From assembly GCA_021775875.1 (NCBI GenBank), contig JAJFHA010000020.1, positions 151,544 to 215,543 on the forward strand: a stretch of 64,000 nucleotides of DNA. The letters run 5' to 3'. Origin of the DNA: Hyphomicrobiales bacterium (GTDB taxonomy: Bacteria; Pseudomonadota; Alphaproteobacteria; Rhizobiales; NORP267). A program made the position numbers and the translations under genes. Below are positions 17,947 through 26,436 of this stretch, piece by piece. The notes below the pieces were generated by a model. It had not been told where the DNA came from and did not search any database. It saw nothing but the letters and a program-made list of their open reading frames with translations. Each line of letters starts with the position of its first letter. Positions within the stretch are counted from its first letter, which is position 1.

Positions 17947-19553
17947 GATGCGCCCCTCCTGTTTTTACTTGTGCCATCGTTCCACCCGTCACCCGGCGTA
18001 TGCGACCCGTGGGCGTCTCCGCTCATGGTGTTGGAATGGGTTTGCGACCCGAACAGGTTCGAACGAGACGCTTCGCCGTCGTGACATCCATTGCCGAAGC
18101 TGAACCCGCATGAGGTGCGGGTATCAAAGGCAATTTCGTGATCGAACGGACCATCGCCAGCATATTCCTTATGGTTGGTCGGAATAACGAAGCGATCTTC
18201 GTGGTTGGCGATCGCCATCATCTGGTACATGTCGTCCATCTCGTCTTCGCTCATACCGAGCTGTTCGAGAATACGCACCTCGCTATAGCCTTCAACAGTT
18301 CTGGCGCGCATGTAAGACCGCATCCCCATCATCCGCTCCAGAGCCGTGATGACAGGTTTTTCGTCGCCTGCCGTCAGCAAATTAGCGAGATATTGAACAG
18401 GGATCCGCAGGGAGGAAATATCCGGCAACATGCCGTTCTCGCCGAGCATCCCGGATTCGTAAACCGACTGGATTGGCGATAGCGGTGGTACATACCAGAC
18501 CATCGGCAGGGTGCGGTATTCTGGATGCAGTGGGAAGGCGATTTTCCAATCCATCGCCATTTTGTAAACCGGCGATACTTTCGCCGCTTCAAGCCAGCTT
18601 TCAGGAACCCCGTCAGCCTTGGCACGCGCAATCACATCCGGATCGTTCGGATCAAGGAACAGATCGCACTGGGCCTGATACAGGTCCTTTTCCTCTGGCA
18701 CAGAAGCTGCATCCTGGATCTTGTCTGAATCATAAAGCAGCACACCCAGATATCTGATCCGGCCAACGCAGGTTTCCGAACAAACCGTCGGTTCACCGGC
18801 TTCGATACGCGGGTAACAGAAGGTGCATTTTTCGGATTTGCCCGATTGCCAGTTAAAGTAGATTTTCTTGTAAGGGCAGCCGGAGACGCACATCCGCCAA
18901 CCGCGGCATTTGTCCTGATCGATCAGGACAATGCCGTCTTCTTCGCGTTTGTAGATCGCACCGGACGGGCACGACGCGACGCAGGTCGGGTTGAGGCAAT
19001 GTTCGCACAAGCGCGGCAGATACATCATGAAGGTGTTTTCAAATTCACCATACATCTGCTTCTGCATTTCGCCGAAATTATAGTCTTCCGAGCGCTTCTC
19101 GAATTCACCTCCGAGAATTTCTTCCCAATTCACGCCCCAATCCGGCTTGTCCTTGAATTCACCCGTGATGGCTGATTTCATCCGCGCGGTCGGAACGGTC
19201 TTGCTTTCCCGTGCCGTTTTCAGATGGTCGTACTCGTAGGTGTAGGGGTCGTAATAATCGTCGATTTCCGGCAGATTTGGGTTGGCGAAAATCTGCATCA
19301 GCAGGCTCGCCTTGCCACCGGCTTTCGGTTTCAGCTTGCCGGATTTGGTAAGCTCCCAACCGCCCTTCCACTCATTCTGATTTTCCCAGTTGCGCGGATA
19401 ACCAAGGCCAGGCTTTGTTTCCACATTGTTGAACCAGGCATATTCAACACCGGCACGCGACGTCCATACATTCTTGCAGGTTATCGAGCAGGTGTGACAG
19501 CCAATGCATTTGTCCAGGTTCAGGACCATGCCAATCTGTGCGCGTATGGTCAT
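17943..19553 (-). CDS. narH: Respiratory nitrate reductase beta subunit NarH (Fe-S)
   Basis: The electron-transfer subunit between NarI hemes and NarG, about 536 residues. The frame is open further upstream, but ATG at 19553 overlapping the narG stop gives the correct family start MTIRAQIGMVLNLDKCIGCH. Four Cys clusters are visible: CIGCHTCSITC near residue 16, CEHCLNPTCVASC, CRGWRMCVSGCPY (the Trp marks the 3Fe-4S centre), and CTFCYPR followed by CSETC. The C-terminal tail of about 50 residues is rich in Gly, Ser, His and Asn. It overlaps narJ by 4 nt. Confidence 0.96.
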   Translation of the reverse strand: MTIRAQIGMVLNLDKCIGCHTCSITCKNVWTSRAGVEYAWFNNVETKPGLGYPRNWENQNEWKGGWELTKSGKLKPKAGGKASLLMQIFANPNLPEIDDYYDPYTYEYDHLKTARESKTVPTARMKSAITGEFKDKPDWGVNWEEILGGEFEKRSEDYNFGEMQKQMYGEFENTFMMYLPRLCEHCLNPTCVASCPSGAIYKREEDGIVLIDQDKCRGWRMCVSGCPYKKIYFNWQSGKSEKCTFCYPRIEAGEPTVCSETCVGRIRYLGVLLYDSDKIQDAASVPEEKDLYQAQCDLFLDPNDPDVIARAKADGVPESWLEAAKVSPVYKMAMDWKIAFPLHPEYRTLPMVWYVPPLSPIQSVYESGMLGENGMLPDISSLRIPVQYLANLLTAGDEKPVITALERMMGMRSYMRARTVEGYSEVRILEQLGMSEDEMDDMYQMMAIANHEDRFVIPTNHKEYAGDGPFDHEIAFDTRTSCGFSFGNGCHDGEASRSNLFGSQTHSNTMSGDAHGSHTPGDGWNDGTSKNRRGAS

Positions 19554-22500
19554 TCGGCTGCTCCTAATTTTAGATCGATGTTGATTGGCTGACCTTCTTC
19601 GTAAGGTTCTTCCATCCATTCGACATTCTCGATTTTGCGGACAAGGACAAATTCATCGCGGTTGGACCCGACCGTGCCGTAATAATTGAAGCCCCACGAT
19701 AACTGGGCGTAACCACCTATCATGTGGGTTGGTTTGACCACGGCCCGGGTGACGGAATTATGGATACCGCCGCGCTTGCCCGTGATCTGGCTACCCGGTG
19801 TGTTGATGGTTTTTTCCTGAGCGTGATACATCATGCTCATGCCTTCCGGCACACGCTGGGATACAACGGCACGGGCAGAGATGGCGCCGTTGACATTGTA
19901 GGCCTCGATCCAGTCGTTATCCTCGACGCCAATCTTGCGGGCATCGATTTCAGATATCCAGATCACCGGGCCGCCACGGTTCATGGTGAGCATCAATAGA
20001 TTGTCAGAATAGGTCGAGTGGATACCCCATTTCTGATGCGGCGTGATCCAGTTCAAAGCAACCTGTTTGCTGTCGCCACCTCTGGCTTTCACAGCCTCAG
20101 TAATCGTGCGAGTCGAAATTGGTGGCTTATAGACACACAAGCCTTCACCAAAATCCCTGATCCATTCATGATCGATATAAAGATGCTGGCGCCCGGTAAG
20201 GGTGCGCCACGGGATCAGTTCATGGACATTGGTATAGCCGGCATTATAGCTGACATGCTCGTCTTCAAGGCCTGACCATGTTGGTGAAGAGATGATCTTG
20301 CGCGGTTGAGCCTGAACATCCCGGAACCGGATTTTCTCGTCCTGTTTGGGCCGCGCCAGATGGGTATGCTCCCGACCGGTGAATTCGCTCAACGCCGCCC
20401 AGGCCTTGACGGCAACCTGGCCATTGGTTTCCGGCGCCAGGGTCAGGATCATTTCGGAGGCGTCAATTGCCGATTCAATACGCGGCCGATCTTTGGAAAC
20501 GCCCTCATCGCGAACCACCTTGTTGAGTTGGCCGAGCAATTTGACCTCGTCTTTGGTGTCCCACGATATCCCTTTGCCGCCATTGCCCAGCTTCTCCAGC
20601 AGGGGTCCGACCGATGTGAACATCTTGTGCAGTTCCGGGTAATTCCGGGTGACTTCTACAAGGCCGGGCATTGTCTTGCCGGGCAGGGCTTCTATTTCGC
20701 CCTTTCGCCAATCTTTGACATCCAGAGCCTGCGCGATTTCACCGGGTGTATCATGCAGAATCGGCACGCTGACCAGATCGGTTTCTACGCCAAGATGCCC
20801 GACACAAAGCTCGGTGAATTTCTTCGAAAGCCCTTTGAAAATATCCCAATCCGATTTGCTTTCCCATGCCGGGTCAACAGCGCGGGACAGCGGATGGATG
20901 AAGGGATGCATGTCAGACGTATTCAGATCGTTTTTCTCGTACCAGGTCGCCGCTGGCAGAACGATGTCTGAATAAACAGCCGTTGTGGACATACGGAAAT
21001 CGAGAGTTACGACCAGATCAAGTTTACCTTCTGGCGCATTCTCGTGCCACTTCACTTCTGAAGGTTTGGCACCACCGGTTTGACCGATATCTTCGCTCAA
21101 AACGGAATTGGATGCACCGAGCATATGCTTGAGCATATATTCGTGGCCTTTGCCGGATGATCCAAGAATATTGGAGCGCCAGACAAACATATTCCGCGGG
21201 AAATTGTCCGAATGATCGGGATCTTCGCAGGAAAATTCCAGTTTGCCGCTGACAAGATTATCGACAACCCAGGATTTGGTATCGGTCTTTGCCTTTTTCG
21301 CCTTGTCGGCAAACCCAAGCGGGTTGCCCTTGAATTGTGGCGAAGACGGCAACCACCCCATCCGTTCAGCACGAACATTACAATCGATCAGAGAATAATT
21401 TTCCCATTTCTTTGTATCCGCGAGTGGTGATAGAATTTCATCGACACCGAGTTTCTCGTAGCGCCACTGGTTGGAGTGATTGTAGAAATACGAGGTTGAA
21501 TTCATCTGGCGTGGTGGGCGGTTCCAGTCGGTCGCGAACGCGAGCGGGAGCCAGCCGGTTTGCGGGCGCAGTTTTTCCTGCCCCACATAATGTGCCCAGC
21601 CGCCACCGGATTTGCCGATACAACCACACATCACCAGGAGGTTGATAATCCCCCGATAGATCATGTCCATATGATACCAATGGTTGATTGCGGCACCGAG
21701 AATGACCATTGAACGGCCACGGGTCTTGTCGGCATTTTCTGCAAATTCGCGTGCTACCTGAATGACCTTCGCCCGATCAACACCGGTAATGGCTTCCTGC
21801 CACGCTGGTGTATATGGGACATCGTCATCGTAGCTGGCGGCAACATTGTCGCCGCCAAGGCCGCGGTCGATGGCATAATTGGCCGCCATCAGGTCATAGA
21901 CAGTTGCTACATAAACGGTCTTTTTGCCTTTAAGCGATACTTTGCGCACCGGTACGTTGCGGACCTGAATTTCGTCATGTCCGGTATGGGCGAAAATTTC
22001 CTGTTCATGGGGCTGGTTGCCGAAATACGGGAAGGCAACGCCAACCACATCGTCGCTTTCTTCAATGCAAGAAAGCTGCGGCCAGATATCCTTGCCGCTG
22101 GCCCGGTCTTTGGCTTCGAGATTCCAGTTGCCTTTTTTACCCCACCGGGAGCCTACGGTGCCGTTCGGGGATTTGATGGACTTGGAATATTCGTCATAAA
22201 CAACCGGGCTCCATTCGGCATTGTCTTTCAATTTCAGATTGCCGGTAAAGTCAGATGACCGCAGGGTTCTGCCAGGTTGGAATACGCCGTCTTTCTCTTC
22301 AAGCATGACCAGAAACGGCATGTCGGAATAGGAGCGGATATAATCGGCAAAATATTCTGATTTTTTGCCGAGGTGGAATTCTTTGAACACCACATGACCC
22401 ATGGCCATTGCCATGGCGCTATCGGTGCCCTGGCGCGGGTTCAGCCACAAGTCGGTCAGCTTGGCAACTTCGGAATAATCCGGGGTAACCGCAACCGTCT

Positions 22501-23329
22501 TGGTGCCTTTATAACGGGTTTCGGTAAAGAAATGCGCGTCCGGCGTCCGCGTCTGGGGAACGTTCGAACCCCAGGCAATGATGTAGGAGGAATTGAACCA
22601 GTCCGCGCTTTCCGGCACATCCGTCTGCTCACCCCAGATTTGCGGGGAGGCTGGTGGCAGGTCGCAATACCAGTCATAAAAACTCAAACACGTGCCACCC
22701 ATCAGCGACAGATAGCGGGTGCCGGCAGCGTAGGAAACCATCGACATGGCCGGGATCGGTGAGAAGCCAACAACCCGGTCAGGACCAAAGGTCTTGGTCG
22801 TATAGATATTGGCGGCAGCCGTGATTTCGTTGACTTCGTCCCATTCACCGCGAACGAAACCGCCAAGGCCGCGCAGTTTTTTATAATCGTTGGATTTGTC
22901 CGGGTCGGAGACAATGCTGCCCCAGGCATCCACCGGGTCCGGGTGCACAGCTTTCGCTGCGCGCCAGGCCCGGAGAAGCCGTGAGCGGATCAATGGGAAT
23001 TTCAAACGAGCGGCCGAATACAGATACCAGGAATAGCTGGCGCCGCGCGAACAGCCGCGGGGTTCGTGGTTCGGCATGTCGGGGCGGGTACGGGGGTAAT
23101 CCGTCTGTTGGGTTTCCCACGTAACCAGCCCGTTTTTGACGTAGATTTTCCAGCTACACGACCCGGTGCAGTTTACCCCGTGGGTGGAGCGCACAATTTT
23201 GTCATGCGCCCACCGTCCGCGATAAGCCCGCTCCCAGCCGCGATGCTCGGAAGTTGTGATCCCGTGACCATCGGCAAATTTACCTTCGATCTTGGAGAAA
23301 TACGTCAATCTGTCGATGAAATGTCCCAT
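19550..23329 (-). CDS. narG: Respiratory nitrate reductase alpha subunit NarG (Mo-bisMGD)
   Basis: The catalytic subunit, 1259 residues, reduces nitrate to nitrite at the cytoplasmic face. His50, Cys54 and Cys58 (HGVNCTGSC) and a later Cys in PRGCSRG ligate the FS0 cluster. The molybdenum-ligating Asp lies in FYDWYCDLPPASPQIWGEQT, here cited up to its invariant part. The N-terminus MGHFIDRLTYF and the C-terminal NYYGTVGSNRDEFV are as in other NarG proteins. It follows narK2 by 14 nt and overlaps narH by ATGA. It is the core of the nitrate respiration operon. Confidence 0.97.
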   Translation of the reverse strand: MGHFIDRLTYFSKIEGKFADGHGITTSEHRGWERAYRGRWAHDKIVRSTHGVNCTGSCSWKIYVKNGLVTWETQQTDYPRTRPDMPNHEPRGCSRGASYSWYLYSAARLKFPLIRSRLLRAWRAAKAVHPDPVDAWGSIVSDPDKSNDYKKLRGLGGFVRGEWDEVNEITAAANIYTTKTFGPDRVVGFSPIPAMSMVSYAAGTRYLSLMGGTCLSFYDWYCDLPPASPQIWGEQTDVPESADWFNSSYIIAWGSNVPQTRTPDAHFFTETRYKGTKTVAVTPDYSEVAKLTDLWLNPRQGTDSAMAMAMGHVVFKEFHLGKKSEYFADYIRSYSDMPFLVMLEEKDGVFQPGRTLRSSDFTGNLKLKDNAEWSPVVYDEYSKSIKSPNGTVGSRWGKKGNWNLEAKDRASGKDIWPQLSCIEESDDVVGVAFPYFGNQPHEQEIFAHTGHDEIQVRNVPVRKVSLKGKKTVYVATVYDLMAANYAIDRGLGGDNVAASYDDDVPYTPAWQEAITGVDRAKVIQVAREFAENADKTRGRSMVILGAAINHWYHMDMIYRGIINLLVMCGCIGKSGGGWAHYVGQEKLRPQTGWLPLAFATDWNRPPRQMNSTSYFYNHSNQWRYEKLGVDEILSPLADTKKWENYSLIDCNVRAERMGWLPSSPQFKGNPLGFADKAKKAKTDTKSWVVDNLVSGKLEFSCEDPDHSDNFPRNMFVWRSNILGSSGKGHEYMLKHMLGASNSVLSEDIGQTGGAKPSEVKWHENAPEGKLDLVVTLDFRMSTTAVYSDIVLPAATWYEKNDLNTSDMHPFIHPLSRAVDPAWESKSDWDIFKGLSKKFTELCVGHLGVETDLVSVPILHDTPGEIAQALDVKDWRKGEIEALPGKTMPGLVEVTRNYPELHKMFTSVGPLLEKLGNGGKGISWDTKDEVKLLGQLNKVVRDEGVSKDRPRIESAIDASEMILTLAPETNGQVAVKAWAALSEFTGREHTHLARPKQDEKIRFRDVQAQPRKIISSPTWSGLEDEHVSYNAGYTNVHELIPWRTLTGRQHLYIDHEWIRDFGEGLCVYKPPISTRTITEAVKARGGDSKQVALNWITPHQKWGIHSTYSDNLLMLTMNRGGPVIWISEIDARKIGVEDNDWIEAYNVNGAISARAVVSQRVPEGMSMMYHAQEKTINTPGSQITGKRGGIHNSVTRAVVKPTHMIGGYAQLSWGFNYYGTVGSNRDEFVLVRKIENVEWMEEPYEEGQPINIDLKLGAAE

Positions 23330-23343
23330 TGGAACTCTCTTTT

Positions 23344-24951
23344 CTATGGGTTTTTGATGTAGGCGTTGCTACGCAGGTAGAACCACCAGTTGATGACGAT
23401 GCAGAGCCCGTAAAAGATCGCAAAGCCATAGAGCGCATATTCCGGTGTCGTAGCGTGGATCTGCTCCCCGAACACCTTTGGAATGATAAATGCACCATAG
23501 GCAGCAACTGCGGACGTCCAGCCAAGAACCGGTCCGGCCTGTTCTCTGTCGAACGCGATTGCAATGGTCCGGAATGTGGAGCCATTACCAACCCCGGTTG
23601 CAGCGAACAGGATCAGGAACAGGATCAGGAAAGGTACGAAATAATCCTGCGGCGTTGCCGAGGCGAAGGCGAGCTTCATGTAATAAGCAACACCCAATGC
23701 AGCAGCGACCATGATCACGGAGATGATTTGCGTTACCTTGGCACCGCCCATCTTGTCGGCGAGCATGCCGCCAAAAGGTCGGATCAACGCGCCAATAAAC
23801 GGTCCGGTCCAGGCATACATAAGGGCACTTGGGCCATCTACGTTGAAGGTGTCATGGGTCATGACGCCATCCACCATAATGTGCTGGAACCCGAAGATAA
23901 CCTTGATCGCCAGTCCAAACGCAGCGGCATACCCGATGAACGATCCGAACGTCATCGTATAAATCACGGTCATCGCCCAGGTATGCTTGTTGCCAAAGAT
24001 CTTGTATTGGCGGTTAAGGTTTTCACTGATCGGGCCAGGGATCATTTTCAGCGCAATAACGGTTGCCGCGATAACAGCTGGCAGCACGATCCATTTACTG
24101 ACACCAAAGCCTGAACCACCGACGCTTTCCGGCAACATGAACCAGAGCCCGATTACGGCCATGATCATGCCGATCAACAGCATTCCGATGATTTTTCCGA
24201 ATGCGCCCAAGGTGGAGCCGATATTTGGAGACACATGCTCAGCAGTGATGTTGTTCATACCGACCCAGATCGCAATCACGATCGGGATCAGAACAGCCAC
24301 CCAGATGAAGCCTGCATTATGCAGGAAGGTATCTGTGCCCGCCGGAATTTTCCCGACCAGCGTGCCGGACGCGGTTTCCAGAACCATGGGCATGCCACCA
24401 AAAATTCCAGCCGTCATAACCAGCGGAATGACGATCTGCATGGTGGTAACACCAAAATTACCGAGACCAGCATTCATGCCGAGTGAGTAGCCCGACATCC
24501 GCTTTGGATAGAAGAAGCTGATATTGGACATCGATGAGGCGAAATTGCCGCCGCCCAAGCCGGATAACAGAGCCAGTATCTGGAACTGCCACAACGGTGT
24601 CGTCGGGTCTTGCAACATGATACCGGCACCTGCGGCCGGGATAATCAGCATCGCCGTTGTCAGGAAGATCGTGTTACGCCCACCGGCAATCCGGATAAAG
24701 AATGTCGACGGAATGCGAAGCGTGGCCCCGGACAAACCGGCAATCGCCATCAGGGTGAAAAGCTCGGACTGGGCAAAATCAAAACCCAGATTAAGCATCT
24801 GCACGGTGATGATGCCCCAGTAAAGCCAGACCGCAAATCCGCACAACAGGGCGGGGATCGAAATCCACAAATTACGGGTGGCAATATTTTTGCCTTCGGA
24901 ATTCCATTGGGCCTCGTCTTCGGGATCCCAAATTTTCAGGTCTTGAGCCAT
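23344..24951 (-). CDS. narK2: Nitrate/nitrite transporter, NarK2 type (MFS, NNP family)
   Basis: A 535-residue major facilitator with about twelve helices. The two nitrate signatures are GMNAGLGNFGVTTMQ in helix 5 and GVGNGSTFRTIAIAF in helix 11. NarK2-type proteins are associated with nitrate/nitrite exchange, which brings nitrate to cytoplasmic NarG and removes nitrite. It begins 3 nt after narK1; in Paracoccus the two are fused, but here they are separate frames. The N-terminus MAQDLKIWDPEDEAQW is hydrophilic. Confidence 0.93.
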   Translation of the reverse strand: MAQDLKIWDPEDEAQWNSEGKNIATRNLWISIPALLCGFAVWLYWGIITVQMLNLGFDFAQSELFTLMAIAGLSGATLRIPSTFFIRIAGGRNTIFLTTAMLIIPAAGAGIMLQDPTTPLWQFQILALLSGLGGGNFASSMSNISFFYPKRMSGYSLGMNAGLGNFGVTTMQIVIPLVMTAGIFGGMPMVLETASGTLVGKIPAGTDTFLHNAGFIWVAVLIPIVIAIWVGMNNITAEHVSPNIGSTLGAFGKIIGMLLIGMIMAVIGLWFMLPESVGGSGFGVSKWIVLPAVIAATVIALKMIPGPISENLNRQYKIFGNKHTWAMTVIYTMTFGSFIGYAAAFGLAIKVIFGFQHIMVDGVMTHDTFNVDGPSALMYAWTGPFIGALIRPFGGMLADKMGGAKVTQIISVIMVAAALGVAYYMKLAFASATPQDYFVPFLILFLILFAATGVGNGSTFRTIAIAFDREQAGPVLGWTSAVAAYGAFIIPKVFGEQIHATTPEYALYGFAIFYGLCIVINWWFYLRSNAYIKNP

Positions 24952-24954
24952 TAT

Positions 24955-26286
24955 TTATGCTCCTTCTTTCAATGTGCTGTGAAGGTCCTGCAATTCAGGC
25001 AGGTCTTTCGGACCGTGTTGTTCTGGATATTTTGCCCGCTCTGACATCTGGATTGCGATATGCATCCACACCAGATTGATGGCGATGATAATCGTCAGCA
25101 GCATGAAGCAGGCTGTCCAGACACCGATAAGATCGTTCATCACGCCAAAGGCGATTGGCAGGAAGAAGCCGCCAAGGCCACCGATCAGGCCGACCATGCC
25201 GCCAACCGATCCTACATGGCCCGGATAATAAACCGGGATGTGCTTGTAAACGGCTGCCTTGCCAAGCGACATGACGAAGCCGAGGATGATGGTCAATCCG
25301 ACAAAGGCCCACAGGGGAACCGAGATCTGGAACCGGATCGGGCCTTCAATGCCGGACACGATATAATTGGTGGACGGGTAGGAGAGCAGGAAGCACACAG
25401 CCAGCGAGACCCCAAAGGTCCAGTACATGACCGAGCGTGCGCCGATCTTGTCTGACATATAACCGCCAAGCGCCCGGAATACGGAACCAGGCAAGGCATA
25501 GATTGCTGTCAACAAACCGGCGGTTGCCAATGGCAGGCCGTATGCGCCCATATAGAAGCGTGGCAACCAGAGTGCGAGAGCTACATAGCCGCCAAATACG
25601 AAGAAATAATAGAACGCAAAGCGCCATACTTGGATATGCTTGAGAGGCTCAAGTTGCTTGAAGAAACTCTCATGCTGGATGCCTTTTTCCCGACGTGCCC
25701 GATGAACGGGATCGTCCTTGGCAAACAGGTAAAACAGAATGGCTGTCACAGCTAAAATGGCAGCGTAAACAAGCGCAACAGATTGCCACTGGCCACCAAG
25801 TGCTACCAACAGGATTGGCGCACCAAAGTTGGTTATGGCCGCGCCAACGTTACCAACGCCAAAAATACCAAGCGCCGTTCCCTGTTGGTCTGGCGAATAC
25901 CATTTCGAGACGTAGGCTACACCAACGGCAAAGCTGCCGCCCGCAAGCCCGACACCAAGTGCAGCCAGCAGGAACACATAATATGTAGATGCGTAGGTGA
26001 GGAGGAATACCGCGCCGGCTGTTACCAGCATCAACAAGCTATAAACCAGGCGGCCACCAAATTGGTCGGTCCAGATGCCCAAGAAAATGCGGCTGATCGA
26101 ACCGGTTAAAATCGGTGTGGCGATCAAAATACCAAACTGGGTGTCATTCAATCCCAGATCGGCTTTGATTTTGATGCCGATGATCGAAAAAATTGTCCAG
26201 ACTGCAAAACAAACTGTGAATGCAAGAGTGGAAGAAGCCAGTGCAGATTTCTGCTGGCCAGTAGTGACGTTTTCAAGGTGTTCCAT
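24955..26286 (-). CDS. narK1: Nitrate transporter, NarK1 type (MFS, NNP family)
   Basis: A 443-residue twelve-helix facilitator with nitrate signatures GIFGVGNVGAAITNFG (helix 5) and GGMVGLIGGLGGFFLP (helix 11). NarK1-type carriers are linked to proton-coupled nitrate uptake that starts respiration before nitrite builds up. It is first in the operon; AAGGACGAG precedes the ATG. Upstream lie a 13-bp palindrome (26312-26324) and an FNR/DNR box (26362-26375), so oxygen and N-oxide control of the whole operon is likely. Confidence 0.93.
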   Translation of the reverse strand: MEHLENVTTGQQKSALASSTLAFTVCFAVWTIFSIIGIKIKADLGLNDTQFGILIATPILTGSISRIFLGIWTDQFGGRLVYSLLMLVTAGAVFLLTYASTYYVFLLAALGVGLAGGSFAVGVAYVSKWYSPDQQGTALGIFGVGNVGAAITNFGAPILLVALGGQWQSVALVYAAILAVTAILFYLFAKDDPVHRARREKGIQHESFFKQLEPLKHIQVWRFAFYYFFVFGGYVALALWLPRFYMGAYGLPLATAGLLTAIYALPGSVFRALGGYMSDKIGARSVMYWTFGVSLAVCFLLSYPSTNYIVSGIEGPIRFQISVPLWAFVGLTIILGFVMSLGKAAVYKHIPVYYPGHVGSVGGMVGLIGGLGGFFLPIAFGVMNDLIGVWTACFMLLTIIIAINLVWMHIAIQMSERAKYPEQHGPKDLPELQDLHSTLKEGA

Positions 26287-26311
26287 AATCTCGTCCTTGC
26301 ACTTGGAATCG

Positions 26312-26324
26312 TGGAATCGTTCCA
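26312..26324. promoter_or_regulatory. Palindrome TGGAATCGTTCCA upstream of narK1
   Basis: A 13-nt dyad (TGGAA-TCG-TTCCA) centred 32 nt ahead of the narK1 start. The preceding bases repeat the left half (GGAATCGTGGAATCGT). The same dyad, differing only in the centre (T for C), is found 39 nt ahead of the formate dehydrogenase operon at 56237-56249. The regulator is unknown; it does not match the FNR, NnrR or ModE consensus. Confidence 0.55.
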
Positions 26325-26361
26325 GCTTCAGGGAAGGTGCTAAAAATGGCAGCTACGAGTC

Positions 26362-26375
26362 TTGATTTAGGTCAA
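26362..26375. promoter_or_regulatory. FNR/DNR-type box between narK1 and the NIT-Crp regulator
   Basis: TTGATTTAGGTCAA matches the TTGAT-N4-ATCAA consensus of FNR, ANR, DNR and NarR regulators at 9 of 10 positions. It is centred 82 nt from the narK1 start and 68 nt from the regulator gene start, so it can serve both directions. The adjacent regulator carries the matching recognition helix, which makes it the first candidate to bind here. Confidence 0.75.
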
Positions 26376-26436
26376 GCAAAGGGATTTTATTGCTATGCGA
26401 TTGGCATGAGTTGCATTTTATAGGTAGTCTATCTCC

